The notes: generated by a model not told the origin, from the letters alone. A stretch of DNA of 64,000 nucleotides from Streptomyces actuosus (GCF_016921115.1 NZ_JAFFZS010000030.1:1-64000), one strand, 5' to 3'; positions 33,880 to 43,407 are shown, counted from the stretch's first letter. Numbers and translations: made by a program.

Positions 33880-34065
33880 GGAGGCCGATCCGCGGCGTGC
33901 CCCGGCGGCCGAGGGGGCGCGAAGCGGCGGGGTCCGCGCCCCGTCGACACGCCTGTGACCCACCTCATCCGAAAGAAGCGCCGGAATCCGCGTAATGTCC
34001 GCGAGCGGCCCGCCTCTCTTCCGCTGACGCGCCTGCGTCCACGCAACGGAGAGAGAGGTCTTCTG

Positions 34066-34539
34066 ATGGCTTCGGCAAAGACGGCGGTCGAATGGCTGGC
34101 ATCCGTCGCACCGGATCCCGATGCCTGCCGCTGGGAGTGGGAGCGCAATCCTCACGGGGTCGCCCTGCTGCCCGCCGGCCGGGCCTGGGACGTGCTGATC
34201 CTTCCGGGCGAACTCGGCTACCCGACCCTCGACGTGCTCACGCGCATCCTCGATCACCCGGGTCCGGTCCTGGTCGACTTCGGTGACAACCGCATGGGTT
34301 TCTTCGTTCCGCCGGGCACGGCCGCCCGCTGGCTCGGTACCGGCATCCGCTCCGTCGGCGCCGGCACCTGGATCGTCGTGCCGCGTCCCGGCCGGCAGAC
34401 CGGCGGGGTCCGCTGGCTCGTCCCGCCGGACGGCTCGGGCACCCTGACCGACCCGGCCCTGCTGGAACTGGCGATGCACGAGGCGGCGGCCGAACTGGCG
34501 CGGGAGCCGTCGAGGGGGCCGGCGGGGGAGGACGGCTGA
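34066..34539 (+). CDS. Conserved hypothetical, weakly PrimPol-N-like
   Basis: 157 residues, no signal peptide or membrane segment. The pattern W..VAVLPAGRAWDVL..P.ELG..TLDVL, then GPVLVDFGDNRMGFFVPPGT, GTWIVVPRPG and VRWLVPPDGSGTLTDP, recalls the N-terminal domain of the many Streptomyces 'bifunctional DNA primase/polymerase-like' proteins, but catalytic acidic residues are not evident. I regard it as a stand-alone, non-catalytic relative at best. The ATG at 34066 follows GGAGAGAGAGG. Function unknown. Confidence 0.75.
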   Translation: MASAKTAVEWLASVAPDPDACRWEWERNPHGVALLPAGRAWDVLILPGELGYPTLDVLTRILDHPGPVLVDFGDNRMGFFVPPGTAARWLGTGIRSVGAGTWIVVPRPGRQTGGVRWLVPPDGSGTLTDPALLELAMHEAAAELAREPSRGPAGEDG

Positions 34540-34573
34540 CCCCGCGGGCGAGGCGTCCCGGCGACCGGAGGCC

Positions 34574-34602
34574 TTGACATCGGAATTGGTCTGGACCAAG
34601 GT
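34574..34602 (+). promoter_or_regulatory. Chitinase promoter with DasR-type (dre) operator
   Basis: TTGACA (34574-34579) and CAAGGT (34597-34602) are 17 bp apart, and between them lies TGGTCTGGACCA (34587-34598). This matches the DasR core TGGTCTAGACCA at 11 of 12 positions. In S. coelicolor, chitin-utilisation genes are controlled by DasR at such sites placed in or near the promoter and relieved by glucosamine phosphate. Confidence 0.8.
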
Positions 34603-34654
34603 GGGGATCCGTCGGGCTCCACCCTTGCGAACTCCCCCATGACCGGAGGCAGTT

Positions 34655-36457
34655 GTGGACCGCTCCAGACCCTTGGCCGCCCTGCTCGCAGCCGCGGCCC
34701 TCGCCGTGCCCGGCCTCACCGCGCTCTCGTCGGCCGCCCGTGCGGCCGACGCGGACCTGCTCGTGAACGGCGGATTCGAGGCGGGCCTCGACGGCTGGAC
34801 CTGCACGGCGGGCAGCGGCACGACGGTCGGCTCCCCCGTCCGCAGCGGGAGCGCGGCCCTCCAGGCCGTCCCGGCCGGCAGCGACAACGCCCGGTGCGCC
34901 CAGGAGGTGGCCGTCCAGCCGGACGCCGAGTACACCCTGACCGGTCATGTGCGCGGCTCCTACGTCTTCCTCGGCGCCGACGGCACCGGCACCACCGACG
35001 CGTCTGCGTGGACCCGGTCGGCCCCCGACTGGCAGCGACTGACGACGACCTTCCACACCGGCCCGTCCACCACGAAGATCACGGTCTACACGCACGGCTG
35101 GTACGGCACGGGCGCCTATCAGGCCGACGACATCTCCCTGACCGGTCCCGGAGCGGACACCGGCCTGCCGCCCGCCGCACCCACCGGACTCACCGCCGGC
35201 ACGATCACCTCCACCGGCGTGGCCCTGTCCTGGGCGGCCGTGCCCGGCGCGACCTCGTACGCCGTCCACCGCGACGGCACCGAGGTCCTGACCGTCGGCG
35301 GGACCTCGGCCACGGTGACCGGCCTGACCCCGTCCACGGCGTACGGCTTCCAGGTCAGCGCACGCAACGACGAGGGGGAGTCGCCCCGGTCGGCGACGCT
35401 CACGGCCACCACGGCCTCCGGCTCCGGCGGCGGCACCGCGGACCTCCCGCCGCACGCCCTCGTCGGCTACCTCCACGCCGGCTTCGCCAACGGCTCCGGC
35501 TACACCCGGCTGGCCGACGTCCCCGACAGCTGGGACGTCATCGACCTGGCGTTCGGCGAGCCGACCTCGACCACCTCCGGGGACATCCGCTTCACCCGCT
35601 GCCCGGTCACCCGGTGCCCGAACGCCGAGAGCGACGCCGAGTTCAAGGCCGCCGTCAGGGCGAAGCAGGCGGCCGGCAAGAAGGTCCTGATCTCCATCGG
35701 CGGCCAGAACGGCCAGGTGCGGCTGACCACGGCGGCGGCCCGCGACGCCTTCGTCACCTCCGTCTCGAAGATCATCGACGAGTACGGTCTGGACGGCCTC
35801 GACATCGACTTCGAAGGCCACTCGCTGTCGCTGGACGCCGACGACACCGACTTCAGGAACCCGACCACCCCGGTGATCGTGAACCTGATCTCGGCGGTCA
35901 GGACCCTGAAGGCCCGGTACGGAGCGCACTTCGTCCTGACGACGGCGCCGGAGACGTTCTTCGTGCAACTCGGCCACCAGTACTACGGCACCGGCCGATG
36001 GGGCGGTCAGGACCCGCGCTGCGGCGCCTACCTCCCGGTCGTCCACGCCCTGCGCGACGACCTGACCCTGCTGCACGTCCAGGACTACAACTCCGGTCCC
36101 GTCATGGGCCTGGACGGCCAGTACCACTCCATGGGCGGTGCGGACTTCCACATCGCCATGACCGACATGCTGCTGACCGGCTTCACCGTGGCCGGGAACG
36201 CCGACCGCTTCTTCCCGCCGCTGCGCCCCGACCAGGTGGCCATCGGCATGCCGGCCTCCACCGACGCGGGCAACGGGTATGTCTCCCCGGCCGAGGTCAC
36301 CCGGACCCTGGACTGCCTGACGAAGGGGACGGGCTGCGGGTCGTACGCCACCCACGGCACCTGGCCCGGTCTGCGCGGCCTGATGACCTGGTCGATCAAC
36401 TGGGACCGGTACGGGAGCCGGGAGTTCCAGCGGACCTTCGACGGCTACTTCGGCTGA
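34655..36457 (+). CDS. Secreted chitinase, family GH18, with CBM and FnIII modules
   Basis: 600 residues. It has a signal peptide (about 1-30), a carbohydrate-binding beta-sandwich of the CBM4/9/16-like type (about 33-160, starting LLVNGGFEAG), a fibronectin type III domain (about 170-258), then a GH18 barrel (about 275-600) with the catalytic motif DGLDIDFE, acid Glu387. It cleaves beta-1,4 GlcNAc links of chitin with substrate assistance. The GTG start follows GGAGG. A DasR-type site lies in the promoter. The 3' end overlaps the converging PAP2 gene by 62 bp. Confidence 0.95.
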   Translation: MDRSRPLAALLAAAALAVPGLTALSSAARAADADLLVNGGFEAGLDGWTCTAGSGTTVGSPVRSGSAALQAVPAGSDNARCAQEVAVQPDAEYTLTGHVRGSYVFLGADGTGTTDASAWTRSAPDWQRLTTTFHTGPSTTKITVYTHGWYGTGAYQADDISLTGPGADTGLPPAAPTGLTAGTITSTGVALSWAAVPGATSYAVHRDGTEVLTVGGTSATVTGLTPSTAYGFQVSARNDEGESPRSATLTATTASGSGGGTADLPPHALVGYLHAGFANGSGYTRLADVPDSWDVIDLAFGEPTSTTSGDIRFTRCPVTRCPNAESDAEFKAAVRAKQAAGKKVLISIGGQNGQVRLTTAAARDAFVTSVSKIIDEYGLDGLDIDFEGHSLSLDADDTDFRNPTTPVIVNLISAVRTLKARYGAHFVLTTAPETFFVQLGHQYYGTGRWGGQDPRCGAYLPVVHALRDDLTLLHVQDYNSGPVMGLDGQYHSMGGADFHIAMTDMLLTGFTVAGNADRFFPPLRPDQVAIGMPASTDAGNGYVSPAEVTRTLDCLTKGTGCGSYATHGTWPGLRGLMTWSINWDRYGSREFQRTFDGYFG

Positions 36458-37277
36458 GCAGCGACCGCAGCAGCACGAGCAGGACGGTGCCCAGGCACCA
36501 GCTTGCGACGACATCCAGCGGCCAGTGGTATCCGCGGCGCACCAGACCGTAGGAGGCGCCCAGGACCAGGGCCGCAGCGGCGAGGACCAGGACCCACCGG
36601 GCGGCCGCCGACCGCAGCCGGGGCAGCAGGAGCAGCACCGCACCGCCGTAGGCGACGGCGGCGGTGGCGGTGTGTCCGGACGGGTAGTAGCCGGCCGCCG
36701 ACGGCACGACGGGAGTGCCGGGGCGGTCGGTCCACTCCTTCAGGGGCACCACCAGTGCCGGCACCAGCGCCATGACCACGGCTGCGGCGGCGGCCGGCAG
36801 CCACCACCGGTCCACGCCCGCGGCGCGCCCGCGCAGAGCCGCCCGGACGGCGGCGACGGCCAGGACCGGGACCGCCACCTGGACGTTGCCCAGGTCCGCC
36901 AGCAGTTCGGAGAAGCGGTCGGGGTCGACCAGCAGACGGCTGAGCCGCGCGTCCAGCCGGAGCAGCGGGCCGTCGGCCAGGACCTGCCAGGTGATCAGCG
37001 CGAACACGAGGGCCGGAAGGCCGAGCAGCAGAGGCAGCCGCGAACGCGACGGGAAGGAGGTCGGCCGCCCCGGAACAGGGGGGGAGGTTCCGGGGAGGCC
37101 GTCCGGATCGGAACGTCGCGCGCCCCGGGGGGTCTGGGGCGGGCGACCGTCCGATCGGTGAGGAGATCCGGAACCGGAGGCTCCGGGTGTGTGCGCGAGG
37201 GCACGACCAGGTCGCAGCTCGGGAAGCCCCGGCCTGGGACCGCCCACGGTTCCCCGTGGGCGAGGGGTATCTCTCAT
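36396..37277 (-). CDS. PAP2-family membrane phosphatase
   Basis: 293 residues. It has a Pro/Arg-rich N-terminal stretch (about 1-75, possibly not all translated), then five to six membrane helices. The three phosphatase motifs are present: KEWTDRP (C1), PSGH (C2) and the RRGYHWPLD region (C3, catalytic His). The family dephosphorylates lipid phosphates such as undecaprenyl pyrophosphate or phosphatidic acid on the outer membrane face. The last about 20 codons are antisense to the end of the chitinase gene. Confidence 0.88.
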   Translation of the reverse strand: MRDTPRPRGTVGGPRPGLPELRPGRALAHTPGASGSGSPHRSDGRPPQTPRGARRSDPDGLPGTSPPVPGRPTSFPSRSRLPLLLGLPALVFALITWQVLADGPLLRLDARLSRLLVDPDRFSELLADLGNVQVAVPVLAVAAVRAALRGRAAGVDRWWLPAAAAAVVMALVPALVVPLKEWTDRPGTPVVPSAAGYYPSGHTATAAVAYGGAVLLLLPRLRSAAARWVLVLAAAALVLGASYGLVRRGYHWPLDVVASWCLGTVLLVLLRSLLSRSSRRRSAGTPGSRTGPS

Positions 37278-37390
37278 CTGGGTAGAACCTACGGCAGGGG
37301 GTGCCGGCGCGACAGCTGGAAACGACTCCTGTCATCCACCTCGCACACCTTCTTCACACGCTCTGCCGCAGGTGCACCCGGCAGCCCGCC

Positions 37391-38725
37391 TCAGACGCCG
37401 GCGAACGCCTGCTCGATGATGTCGAGGCCCTCGGTGAGCAGGTCCTCGCCGATGACCAGCGGGGGCAGGAAGCGCAGCACGTTGCCGTAGGTGCCGCAGG
37501 TCAGAACGAGCAGGCCCTCCTGGTGGCAGGCCTTGGCGAGGGCGGCCGTCGCCTCCGGGTTCGGCTCCTTGGTGGCGCGGTCCTTGACCAGCTCGACGGC
37601 GATCATCGCGCCGCGCCCGCGGATGTCTCCGATGATGTCGAACTTCTCGGCCATGGCGGTGAGGCGGGCCTTCATGACCGACTCGATGTCCTTCGCCCGG
37701 GCGTTGAGATCGAGCTCCTTCATCGTCTCGATCGCGCCGAGCGCGCCCGCGCAGGCCACCGGGTTGCCGCCGTAGGTGCCGCCCAGGCCGCCCGCGTGCG
37801 CGGCGTCCATGATCTCGGCGCGGCCGGTGACGGCGGCGAGCGGCAGACCGCCCGCGATGCCCTTCGCCGTCGTGATCAGGTCGGGGACGATGCCCTCGTC
37901 CTCGCACGCGAACCACTGGCCGGTACGGCAGAAGCCGGACTGGATCTCGTCCGCGACGAAGACGATGCCGTGCGCGGAGGCGAACTCGCGGATCGCCGGC
38001 AGGAAGCCCTTGGCCGGCTCGATGAACCCGCCCTCGCCGAGCACCGGCTCGATGATGATCGCGGCCACGTTCTCCGGGCCGACCTGCTTGGTGATCTGGT
38101 CGACGGCCTGCGCGGCGGCCTCCGGTCCGGCGTTCTCGGCACCGGTCGGCCAGCGGTAGCCGTAGGCCACCGGCACCCGGTAGACCTCCGGGGCGAACGG
38201 GCCGAAGCCGTGCTTGTACGGCATGTTCTTCGCCGTCAGGGCCATGGTCAGGTTGGTGCGGCCGTGGTAGCCGTGGTCGAAGACCACGACCGCCTGGCGC
38301 TTGGTGTACGCGCGGGCGATCTTGACGGCGTTCTCGACGGCCTCGGCCCCGCTGTTGAACAGTGCCGACTTCTTGGCGTGGTCACCCGGCGTGAGCTCGG
38401 CCAGCGCCTCGGCGACGGCCACGTAGCCCTCGTACGGCGTGACCATGAAACAGGTGTGCGTGAAGTCCTGGAGCTGCGCGGTGGCACGGCGTACGACGGC
38501 CTCGGCCGACGCGCCCACGGAGGTGACCGCGATGCCGGAGCCGAAGTCGATCAGACGGTTGCCGTCGACGTCCTCGATGATGCCGCCGCCCGCACGCGTG
38601 GTGAACACGGGCAGCACCGAGCCCACGCCCTGCGCGACCGCGGCGGTACGGCGGGCCTGAAGCTCCTGCGACTTCGGGCCGGGGATGGCGGTGACGACGC
38701 GGCGCTCCTGCGGAAGTGCGGTCAT
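37391..38725 (-). CDS. gabT: 4-aminobutyrate aminotransferase
   Basis: 444 residues, class III PLP enzyme. It has FNSGAEAVENAVKIAR (phosphate site), FDHGYHGRT, Asp259 in VADEIQSGF and Schiff-base Lys288 in TTAKGIAGG, the pattern of GABA:2-oxoglutarate transaminases. It converts GABA to succinate semialdehyde, the step after aminobutyraldehyde oxidation by the enzymes encoded upstream. It is transcribed divergently from the TraG-like ATPase gene. Confidence 0.93.
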   Translation of the reverse strand: MTALPQERRVVTAIPGPKSQELQARRTAAVAQGVGSVLPVFTTRAGGGIIEDVDGNRLIDFGSGIAVTSVGASAEAVVRRATAQLQDFTHTCFMVTPYEGYVAVAEALAELTPGDHAKKSALFNSGAEAVENAVKIARAYTKRQAVVVFDHGYHGRTNLTMALTAKNMPYKHGFGPFAPEVYRVPVAYGYRWPTGAENAGPEAAAQAVDQITKQVGPENVAAIIIEPVLGEGGFIEPAKGFLPAIREFASAHGIVFVADEIQSGFCRTGQWFACEDEGIVPDLITTAKGIAGGLPLAAVTGRAEIMDAAHAGGLGGTYGGNPVACAGALGAIETMKELDLNARAKDIESVMKARLTAMAEKFDIIGDIRGRGAMIAVELVKDRATKEPNPEATAALAKACHQEGLLVLTCGTYGNVLRFLPPLVIGEDLLTEGLDIIEQAFAGV

Positions 38726-38934
38726 GCGGGGCTCCTGGGGGTCTTGCGGACGCTTTCCTTCTTTTCTCGCAGGTTAGGACGGGCGACGAGGGGTGGGCAT
38801 GCTCCATGTGGGCGTTGTCGGCGGCCCCCGTTGTCCTCCGTGGACATAGAGGGCGCAAAGGCGGCGCACACGGCGGACCGGCCCCTGGGGCCGGCCGCGG
38901 TCACCGCTTCCCGGACGTCCGGCCGCGTAAGCGG

Positions 38935-38962
38935 TGAACTCCCTTTGCCGGGGCGTTAGATT
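38935..38962 (+). promoter_or_regulatory. Promoter of the TraG-like ATPase gene
   Basis: TGAACT (38935-38940), 16 bp, TAGATT (38957-38962). The expected start near 38969 is only 3 bp before an in-frame ATG at 38972, so a leaderless form is possible besides the Shine-Dalgarno-led ATG at 39008. Confidence 0.5.
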
Positions 38963-39007
38963 GGCTCGCTGATGGTGGACGGAACGGCTGGTCAGGGGGC
39001 AAGCGCG

Positions 39008-41131
39008 ATGGACAGCGACGGTGCGCACGACGCACGGGGCACGCATGCGAACCCGGTGCCGCGTCCGGCGGGGCCACGCGAGGGCCTCGCCGTGCCGCCG
39101 ATGCCCCCGGCTCCGCCAGGAGCCCCGCCCAGGCCGGACGGCTCGGCCTTCCTGGCCTGGCTGCGGGCGCCCAGGCCGCAGGCGGCCCCGGGAGTGTGGC
39201 GGTTCGGGCACCGGCCGCGGCCCGAGGAGGAGCCCGAGCGGCTCCCCGCCCGGCAGCTGATCAGCGGGGCCCTGATCGCCTTCCTCGTCGGCTGGCTGGT
39301 CTGGTCCCTGCTGTGGAACGGCTACCTCGGCGGCTGGTGGCTGCTCCCGCTGTACGCGATGATCCCGGACTCGTGGGCCCAGCCGCACAGCTTCGGCGCC
39401 GTCGTGGTGGTCTACGCGTACTACGTGCTGATCGCGCTCGCCATCATGGTCGGCGTGGGCCGCCTCGGCCGCTGGGGCGAGCTGTGGCGGCGCTACGGAC
39501 CGCCCGCCTGGCGCCGCACCGAGCGGATCGACCGCCGCCCGCCCGCCCCCGACGAGGACCCGGCCGAATGGCCCCAGCTGCGCGCCGCCGGCGCCACCGA
39601 CGCCGCCGAGCGGCTCGCCGCCGAGGCGCGGGCCGGCCTGATGCGGGACGTCGACCAGGCCCGGATCGCCCGCGCCTGGCAGGGCGTGCGCAACGGCCGG
39701 CACAGCCTCGCCGCCTTCACCGGCGCGGTGCTCAGCGAGGGCGCCGCCGCCTGCCTGCACCCCTCCGGCGCCCGCGACCTGCCCGCCCGGCAGGCCCGGC
39801 ACGACCTCGTCACCGGTCAGGTCCGGCTCGGCACGACCGCCGACGACCCCCGCAACCCCTACGCCTATCGGGGCACCGGGCTCGCCCTCGGCCCCGAACT
39901 GCTCGGCACCTCACTGCTCGCCGTCGGCCCGGCCGGCTCCGGCAAGACGGGCAGCGTGGTCCGCCCGCTCGCCGAGTCCCTGTGCCTGCACGCGCTCGCC
40001 GGACGGGCCGCGGTCGTGGTGGTCGGCGCGGCCGGCGCCGGGCTCGGCCCGGCCGACGCCTATGACGTCGTCGTCCGCATCGGCCACCCGGACTCCGTCC
40101 ACGACCTCGACCTGTACGGCGGGACCACCGACCCCGACGAGGCGGCGGCCGTGCTCGCCGAGGCGCTCGTCGGCGACCTCGCCGATCCCCACCCCGGCGG
40201 CGACAGCCGGCGGTCCACCACCGTGCTGGCGCAGCTCCTGGGGCCGTTCCGGGCCGTCCACGGACGCTTCCCGTCCGTGCCCGAGCTGCGCCGGCTGCTC
40301 GACGGCGCCCCCGGCCCGCTCGCCGCGCTGCGCAAGGCGCTCCAGGAGAGCGGGCAGGAGTCGCTGCTGCGTGAACTCGACGCGCGGGAACGGCAGATGG
40401 GACACCCCGGAGATGTCGGCGGGGTGCTCGCCGACCGGGTCGCGCTCCTGGACCGGCCCGCCTTCGCCGGGTTCTTCGACACCTCCCCGTCCGCGCGCCC
40501 GTTCTCGCTCCAGGCCCTCGACCACCCCGTGCGGGTCCGCATCGACCTGCCCGAGCGCGGGCACGCGGACGCCTCCCGGATGCTGGCCCGGCTGGTACTC
40601 GCCCAGTTCACGGTCGGCGTGGCGGTACGGGAGGACCGGTCGCTCTTCGCCTGCCTGGTCCTGGACGACGCGACCGGGGTCGCCACGCCGCAGGCCGTGC
40701 GCGGCATCCAGCGGCTGCGCTCCGTCAACGCCGGTGCCGTGCTGACGCTGCGCACCCTGGACGACGTACCGCGTCCGCTGCGCGGGCCGCTGCTCGGGGC
40801 GACCGGGTGCCGGGTCGCGCTGTCCGGCCTGACCCCGTGGGACGGGCAGGACTTCGCCGAGGTGTGGGGCAAGGAGTGGACCGAGGCCCGCGACGTCACC
40901 GACCGGCAGATCATCGCCGAGACGCCCGCCGGGAAGGCCGTGCACATGCTGCGCCGGGTGATCACCGGCAAGGCGCCGACCGCCCGTGCCGTCACCGTCC
41001 GGCAGGTCGAGCGGGAGCGCTGGTCCGCCTCCGAACTGGCGCACGCGGTGCCGCCGGGGCACGCCGTGCTGTCGCTCACCGACGTCAGGGGCGAGCACGC
41101 GCCTCCGCTGCTGGTGGACCTGCGCGGCTGA
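39008..41131 (+). CDS. Membrane-anchored TraG/VirD4-like ATPase
   Basis: 707 residues. A Pro-rich cytoplasmic N terminus is followed by two membrane helices (about 82-105 and 122-150) and then a large ATPase domain. Walker A is GPAGSGKTG (Lys313), and a Walker B-like strand is SLFACLVLDDA (about 545). The layout of N-terminal membrane anchor plus RecA-like motor matches coupling proteins of the FtsK/HerA superfamily (TraG, VirD4). There is no relaxase or other conjugation gene nearby, so this is a chromosomal orphan. ATG 39008 has AGGGGG before it; ATG 38972 is an alternative. Confidence 0.75.
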   Translation: MDSDGAHDARGTHANPVPRPAGPREGLAVPPMPPAPPGAPPRPDGSAFLAWLRAPRPQAAPGVWRFGHRPRPEEEPERLPARQLISGALIAFLVGWLVWSLLWNGYLGGWWLLPLYAMIPDSWAQPHSFGAVVVVYAYYVLIALAIMVGVGRLGRWGELWRRYGPPAWRRTERIDRRPPAPDEDPAEWPQLRAAGATDAAERLAAEARAGLMRDVDQARIARAWQGVRNGRHSLAAFTGAVLSEGAAACLHPSGARDLPARQARHDLVTGQVRLGTTADDPRNPYAYRGTGLALGPELLGTSLLAVGPAGSGKTGSVVRPLAESLCLHALAGRAAVVVVGAAGAGLGPADAYDVVVRIGHPDSVHDLDLYGGTTDPDEAAAVLAEALVGDLADPHPGGDSRRSTTVLAQLLGPFRAVHGRFPSVPELRRLLDGAPGPLAALRKALQESGQESLLRELDARERQMGHPGDVGGVLADRVALLDRPAFAGFFDTSPSARPFSLQALDHPVRVRIDLPERGHADASRMLARLVLAQFTVGVAVREDRSLFACLVLDDATGVATPQAVRGIQRLRSVNAGAVLTLRTLDDVPRPLRGPLLGATGCRVALSGLTPWDGQDFAEVWGKEWTEARDVTDRQIIAETPAGKAVHMLRRVITGKAPTARAVTVRQVERERWSASELAHAVPPGHAVLSLTDVRGEHAPPLLVDLRG

Positions 41132-41294
41132 CCCGGCGGCGGGCCGGTGCGGCGGGCCGGCCGGGCGCCGGGCCCGCGCCGCCCCGGAATCCGCCGGCGG
41201 CCCGCACAGGACCGTACGGTGAGGCAGAATCACCGTAGGCCGTTCATACGCGGCGGCCAAAAGATCACCGAGATCTCCTCGACCTGAAGGCCCC

Positions 41295-42971
41295 ATGCCC
41301 CCCACCCTCGCCTCACTCGTCCACCACTCCGCGCTCAAGCTGACCGTGCGGGCCGGCGGGGACCGCCTGGACGTGCCCGTGCGGTGGGCACACGTGAGCG
41401 AACTCGCCGACCCCGTGCCCTACATGGAGGGCGGCGAGCTGCTGCTGATCACCGCGCTGAAACTGGACGCCGAGGACCCCGAGGCGATGCGGCGCTATGT
41501 GAAGCGGCTGGCCGGGGCCGGCGTCGTCGCGCTCGGGTTCGCCGTCGGCGTCAACTACGAGGAGATCCCCGACGCCCTCGTGCACGCCGCCCGCGAGGAG
41601 GGGCTGCCGCTACTGGAGGTGCCGCGCCGCACCCCCTTCCTCGCCATCAGCAAGGCGGTGTCCGCGGCCATCGCCGCCGACCAGTACCGGTCGGTCACCG
41701 CCGGATTCGCCGCACAGCGCGAACTGACCAAGCAGGCCCTCAACGCCGGCCCCGAGGGCCTGCTCGGCGCGCTCGCCGGGCAGGTCGACGGTTGGGCGGC
41801 CCTGTACGACGCCTCCGGCGCCGTCGTCGCCACGGCACCCGAGTGGGCCGGACGGCGGGCCGCACGGCTCACCGCGGAGGTGGAGCGGCTGCGTGACCGC
41901 CCCGCACCGGCCTCCTCCGTCGTCGGCGGACCCGGCCACGAGGACCGCGTCGAACTGCACTCCCTCGGCACCGGCCGCCGTCCGCGTGCCGCGCTCGCCG
42001 TCGGCACGGCCACCGCGCTGGGCACCGCCGAGCGGTACGCCCTGCACTCAGCCATCGCCCTGCTCACCCTCACCACGGAGCGTTCCCGCTCCCTGCGCGC
42101 CGCCGAGCAGCGACTCGGTGCCGCCGTGCTGCGGATGCTGCTGGCCGGTGAACCCGACCACGCGCGCGCGGTCGCCGGGGACCTGTACGGAGCGCTGCTG
42201 GACGCGCCCTTCCGCGTGGTCGTCGCCGAGTCGGCGTCCTCCTCCGCCGTCCGGGTGCACGCCGACGCGCACGCGCGCGTGACCGGGGCGAAGCCGTCCC
42301 CCGCCGCCGCACCGGCCGCCGCCGGTGCGGGCGGCGACCCCTTGGGCGGACTCGCCGAGGCCGTGGAGTCCGCCGCCGCCCGGGCCGGGGAGGCCGTCCT
42401 GGTCGTACCGGACAGCGGACGGCTCGTGGTGGTCGCCGCCGACGGGGGCGCCGCCGTCGGAGCCTGCACCGAGTACGCGGCGGCCCTGGAGGCGGCGCGC
42501 GCCGTGGAGGGCGCCGTGGAGGGCGCCGAGCAGCCCGTGGAGGACGACGAACTCGTCGTCGGCCTGTCCGCGCCCGCCGGCCCGATCGCCGCCGCGACCG
42601 CGTACAAGCAGGCCGAGCAGGCGCTGTCGGTGGCGCGGCGACGGGGCCGGGTGTGCGTGGAGCACGAGCAGCTGGCGGCGGGGTCGGTGCTGCCGCTGCT
42701 CGCCGACGACGCGGTCAGGGCCTTCGCGGACGGGCTGCTGCGCAACCTCCACGAGCACGACGCGACCGGGCGGGGGGACCTGGTGGCGTCCCTGCGGGCG
42801 TGGCTCTCGCGGCACGGCCAGTGGGACGCCGCCGCCGCCGACCTGGGGGTCCACCGCCACACCCTGCGCTACCGGATGCGGCGCGTGGAGGAGATCCTCG
42901 GCCGTTCCCTGGACGACCCGGATGTGCGGATGGAGCTGTGGCTGGCGCTGAAGGCGACGGCCACGGATTGA
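41295..42971 (+). CDS. PucR-family transcriptional regulator
   Basis: 558 residues. An N-terminal PucR ligand domain (about 1-125) is followed by a GAF/GGDEF-like middle region with an Ala-rich low-complexity insert (about 330-350), and a C-terminal helix-turn-helix reading HGQWDAAAADLGVHRHTLRYRMRRVEEILGR. PucR/CdaR proteins control purine, GABA or amino-acid use. Its place between gabT and the aldehyde dehydrogenase gene suggests GABA catabolism as target. It follows the ATPase gene by 163 bp. Confidence 0.9.
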   Translation: MPPTLASLVHHSALKLTVRAGGDRLDVPVRWAHVSELADPVPYMEGGELLLITALKLDAEDPEAMRRYVKRLAGAGVVALGFAVGVNYEEIPDALVHAAREEGLPLLEVPRRTPFLAISKAVSAAIAADQYRSVTAGFAAQRELTKQALNAGPEGLLGALAGQVDGWAALYDASGAVVATAPEWAGRRAARLTAEVERLRDRPAPASSVVGGPGHEDRVELHSLGTGRRPRAALAVGTATALGTAERYALHSAIALLTLTTERSRSLRAAEQRLGAAVLRMLLAGEPDHARAVAGDLYGALLDAPFRVVVAESASSSAVRVHADAHARVTGAKPSPAAAPAAAGAGGDPLGGLAEAVESAAARAGEAVLVVPDSGRLVVVAADGGAAVGACTEYAAALEAARAVEGAVEGAEQPVEDDELVVGLSAPAGPIAAATAYKQAEQALSVARRRGRVCVEHEQLAAGSVLPLLADDAVRAFADGLLRNLHEHDATGRGDLVASLRAWLSRHGQWDAAAADLGVHRHTLRYRMRRVEEILGRSLDDPDVRMELWLALKATATD

Positions 42972-42999
42972 CGCCCCTCTCCTGCCGTCCTCTCCGGCC

Positions 43000-43027
43000 C
43001 ACGGACCTGCTGGGATTCCGGTCCGTG
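43000..43027 (+). terminator. Terminator candidate after the PucR gene
   Basis: CACGGACC (43000-43007) pairs perfectly with GGTCCGTG (43020-43027), 12-base loop, 28 bp past the stop. Confidence 0.55.
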
Positions 43028-43407
43028 CAGCTGTGCGGCACCCCCCTCGGGTTCCTGACCGCGCGGGCCACTGCCGACCGGTGAGGACCGGTCCTGCACG
43101 GCTTCCACCGGCCCGACTTCCCGTCCGTCCGGCGGCAGGTCCGACAACTCGGTTGCCGGACGGAGCGACGTGAGGACCGGCGCTGCGCCCCGACGGGCCG
43201 CCGGGGACCGGATGCCTCACACGTTCCCCCTGAACGGTGCAACGCCGGGCAGGAGTTCGATGGCGACGGCCGCGGAGCAGGACAAAGCCCCCGCGGGCCA
43301 CCGGCGGGGGCTCCGTCTCGGCGGGGGAGGGGGACCGCGGTGTTCCGTTCCCGGCCCGCGCCCCGGTCCCGGCGACGCGCTCCCCGCACGCCGCCGGGAC
43401 ACGGCGG
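43028..43407. other. Intergenic region between convergent genes, no gene recognised
   Basis: 380 bp with a terminator (43286-43312) and otherwise only compositional frames. Confidence 0.5.
43286..43312 (-). terminator. Terminator of the beta-propeller gene
   Basis: AGCCCCCGC (43286-43294) and GCGGGGGCT (43304-43312), 9-bp perfect stem, 9-base loop, about 95 bp past the minus-strand stop. It can work in both directions. Confidence 0.7.

Noticed and set aside
39008..41131. TraG-like gene as evidence of an integrated conjugative element
   Set aside because: No integrase, relaxase, replication gene, tRNA or flanking repeat nearby; neighbours are metabolic genes on both sides.
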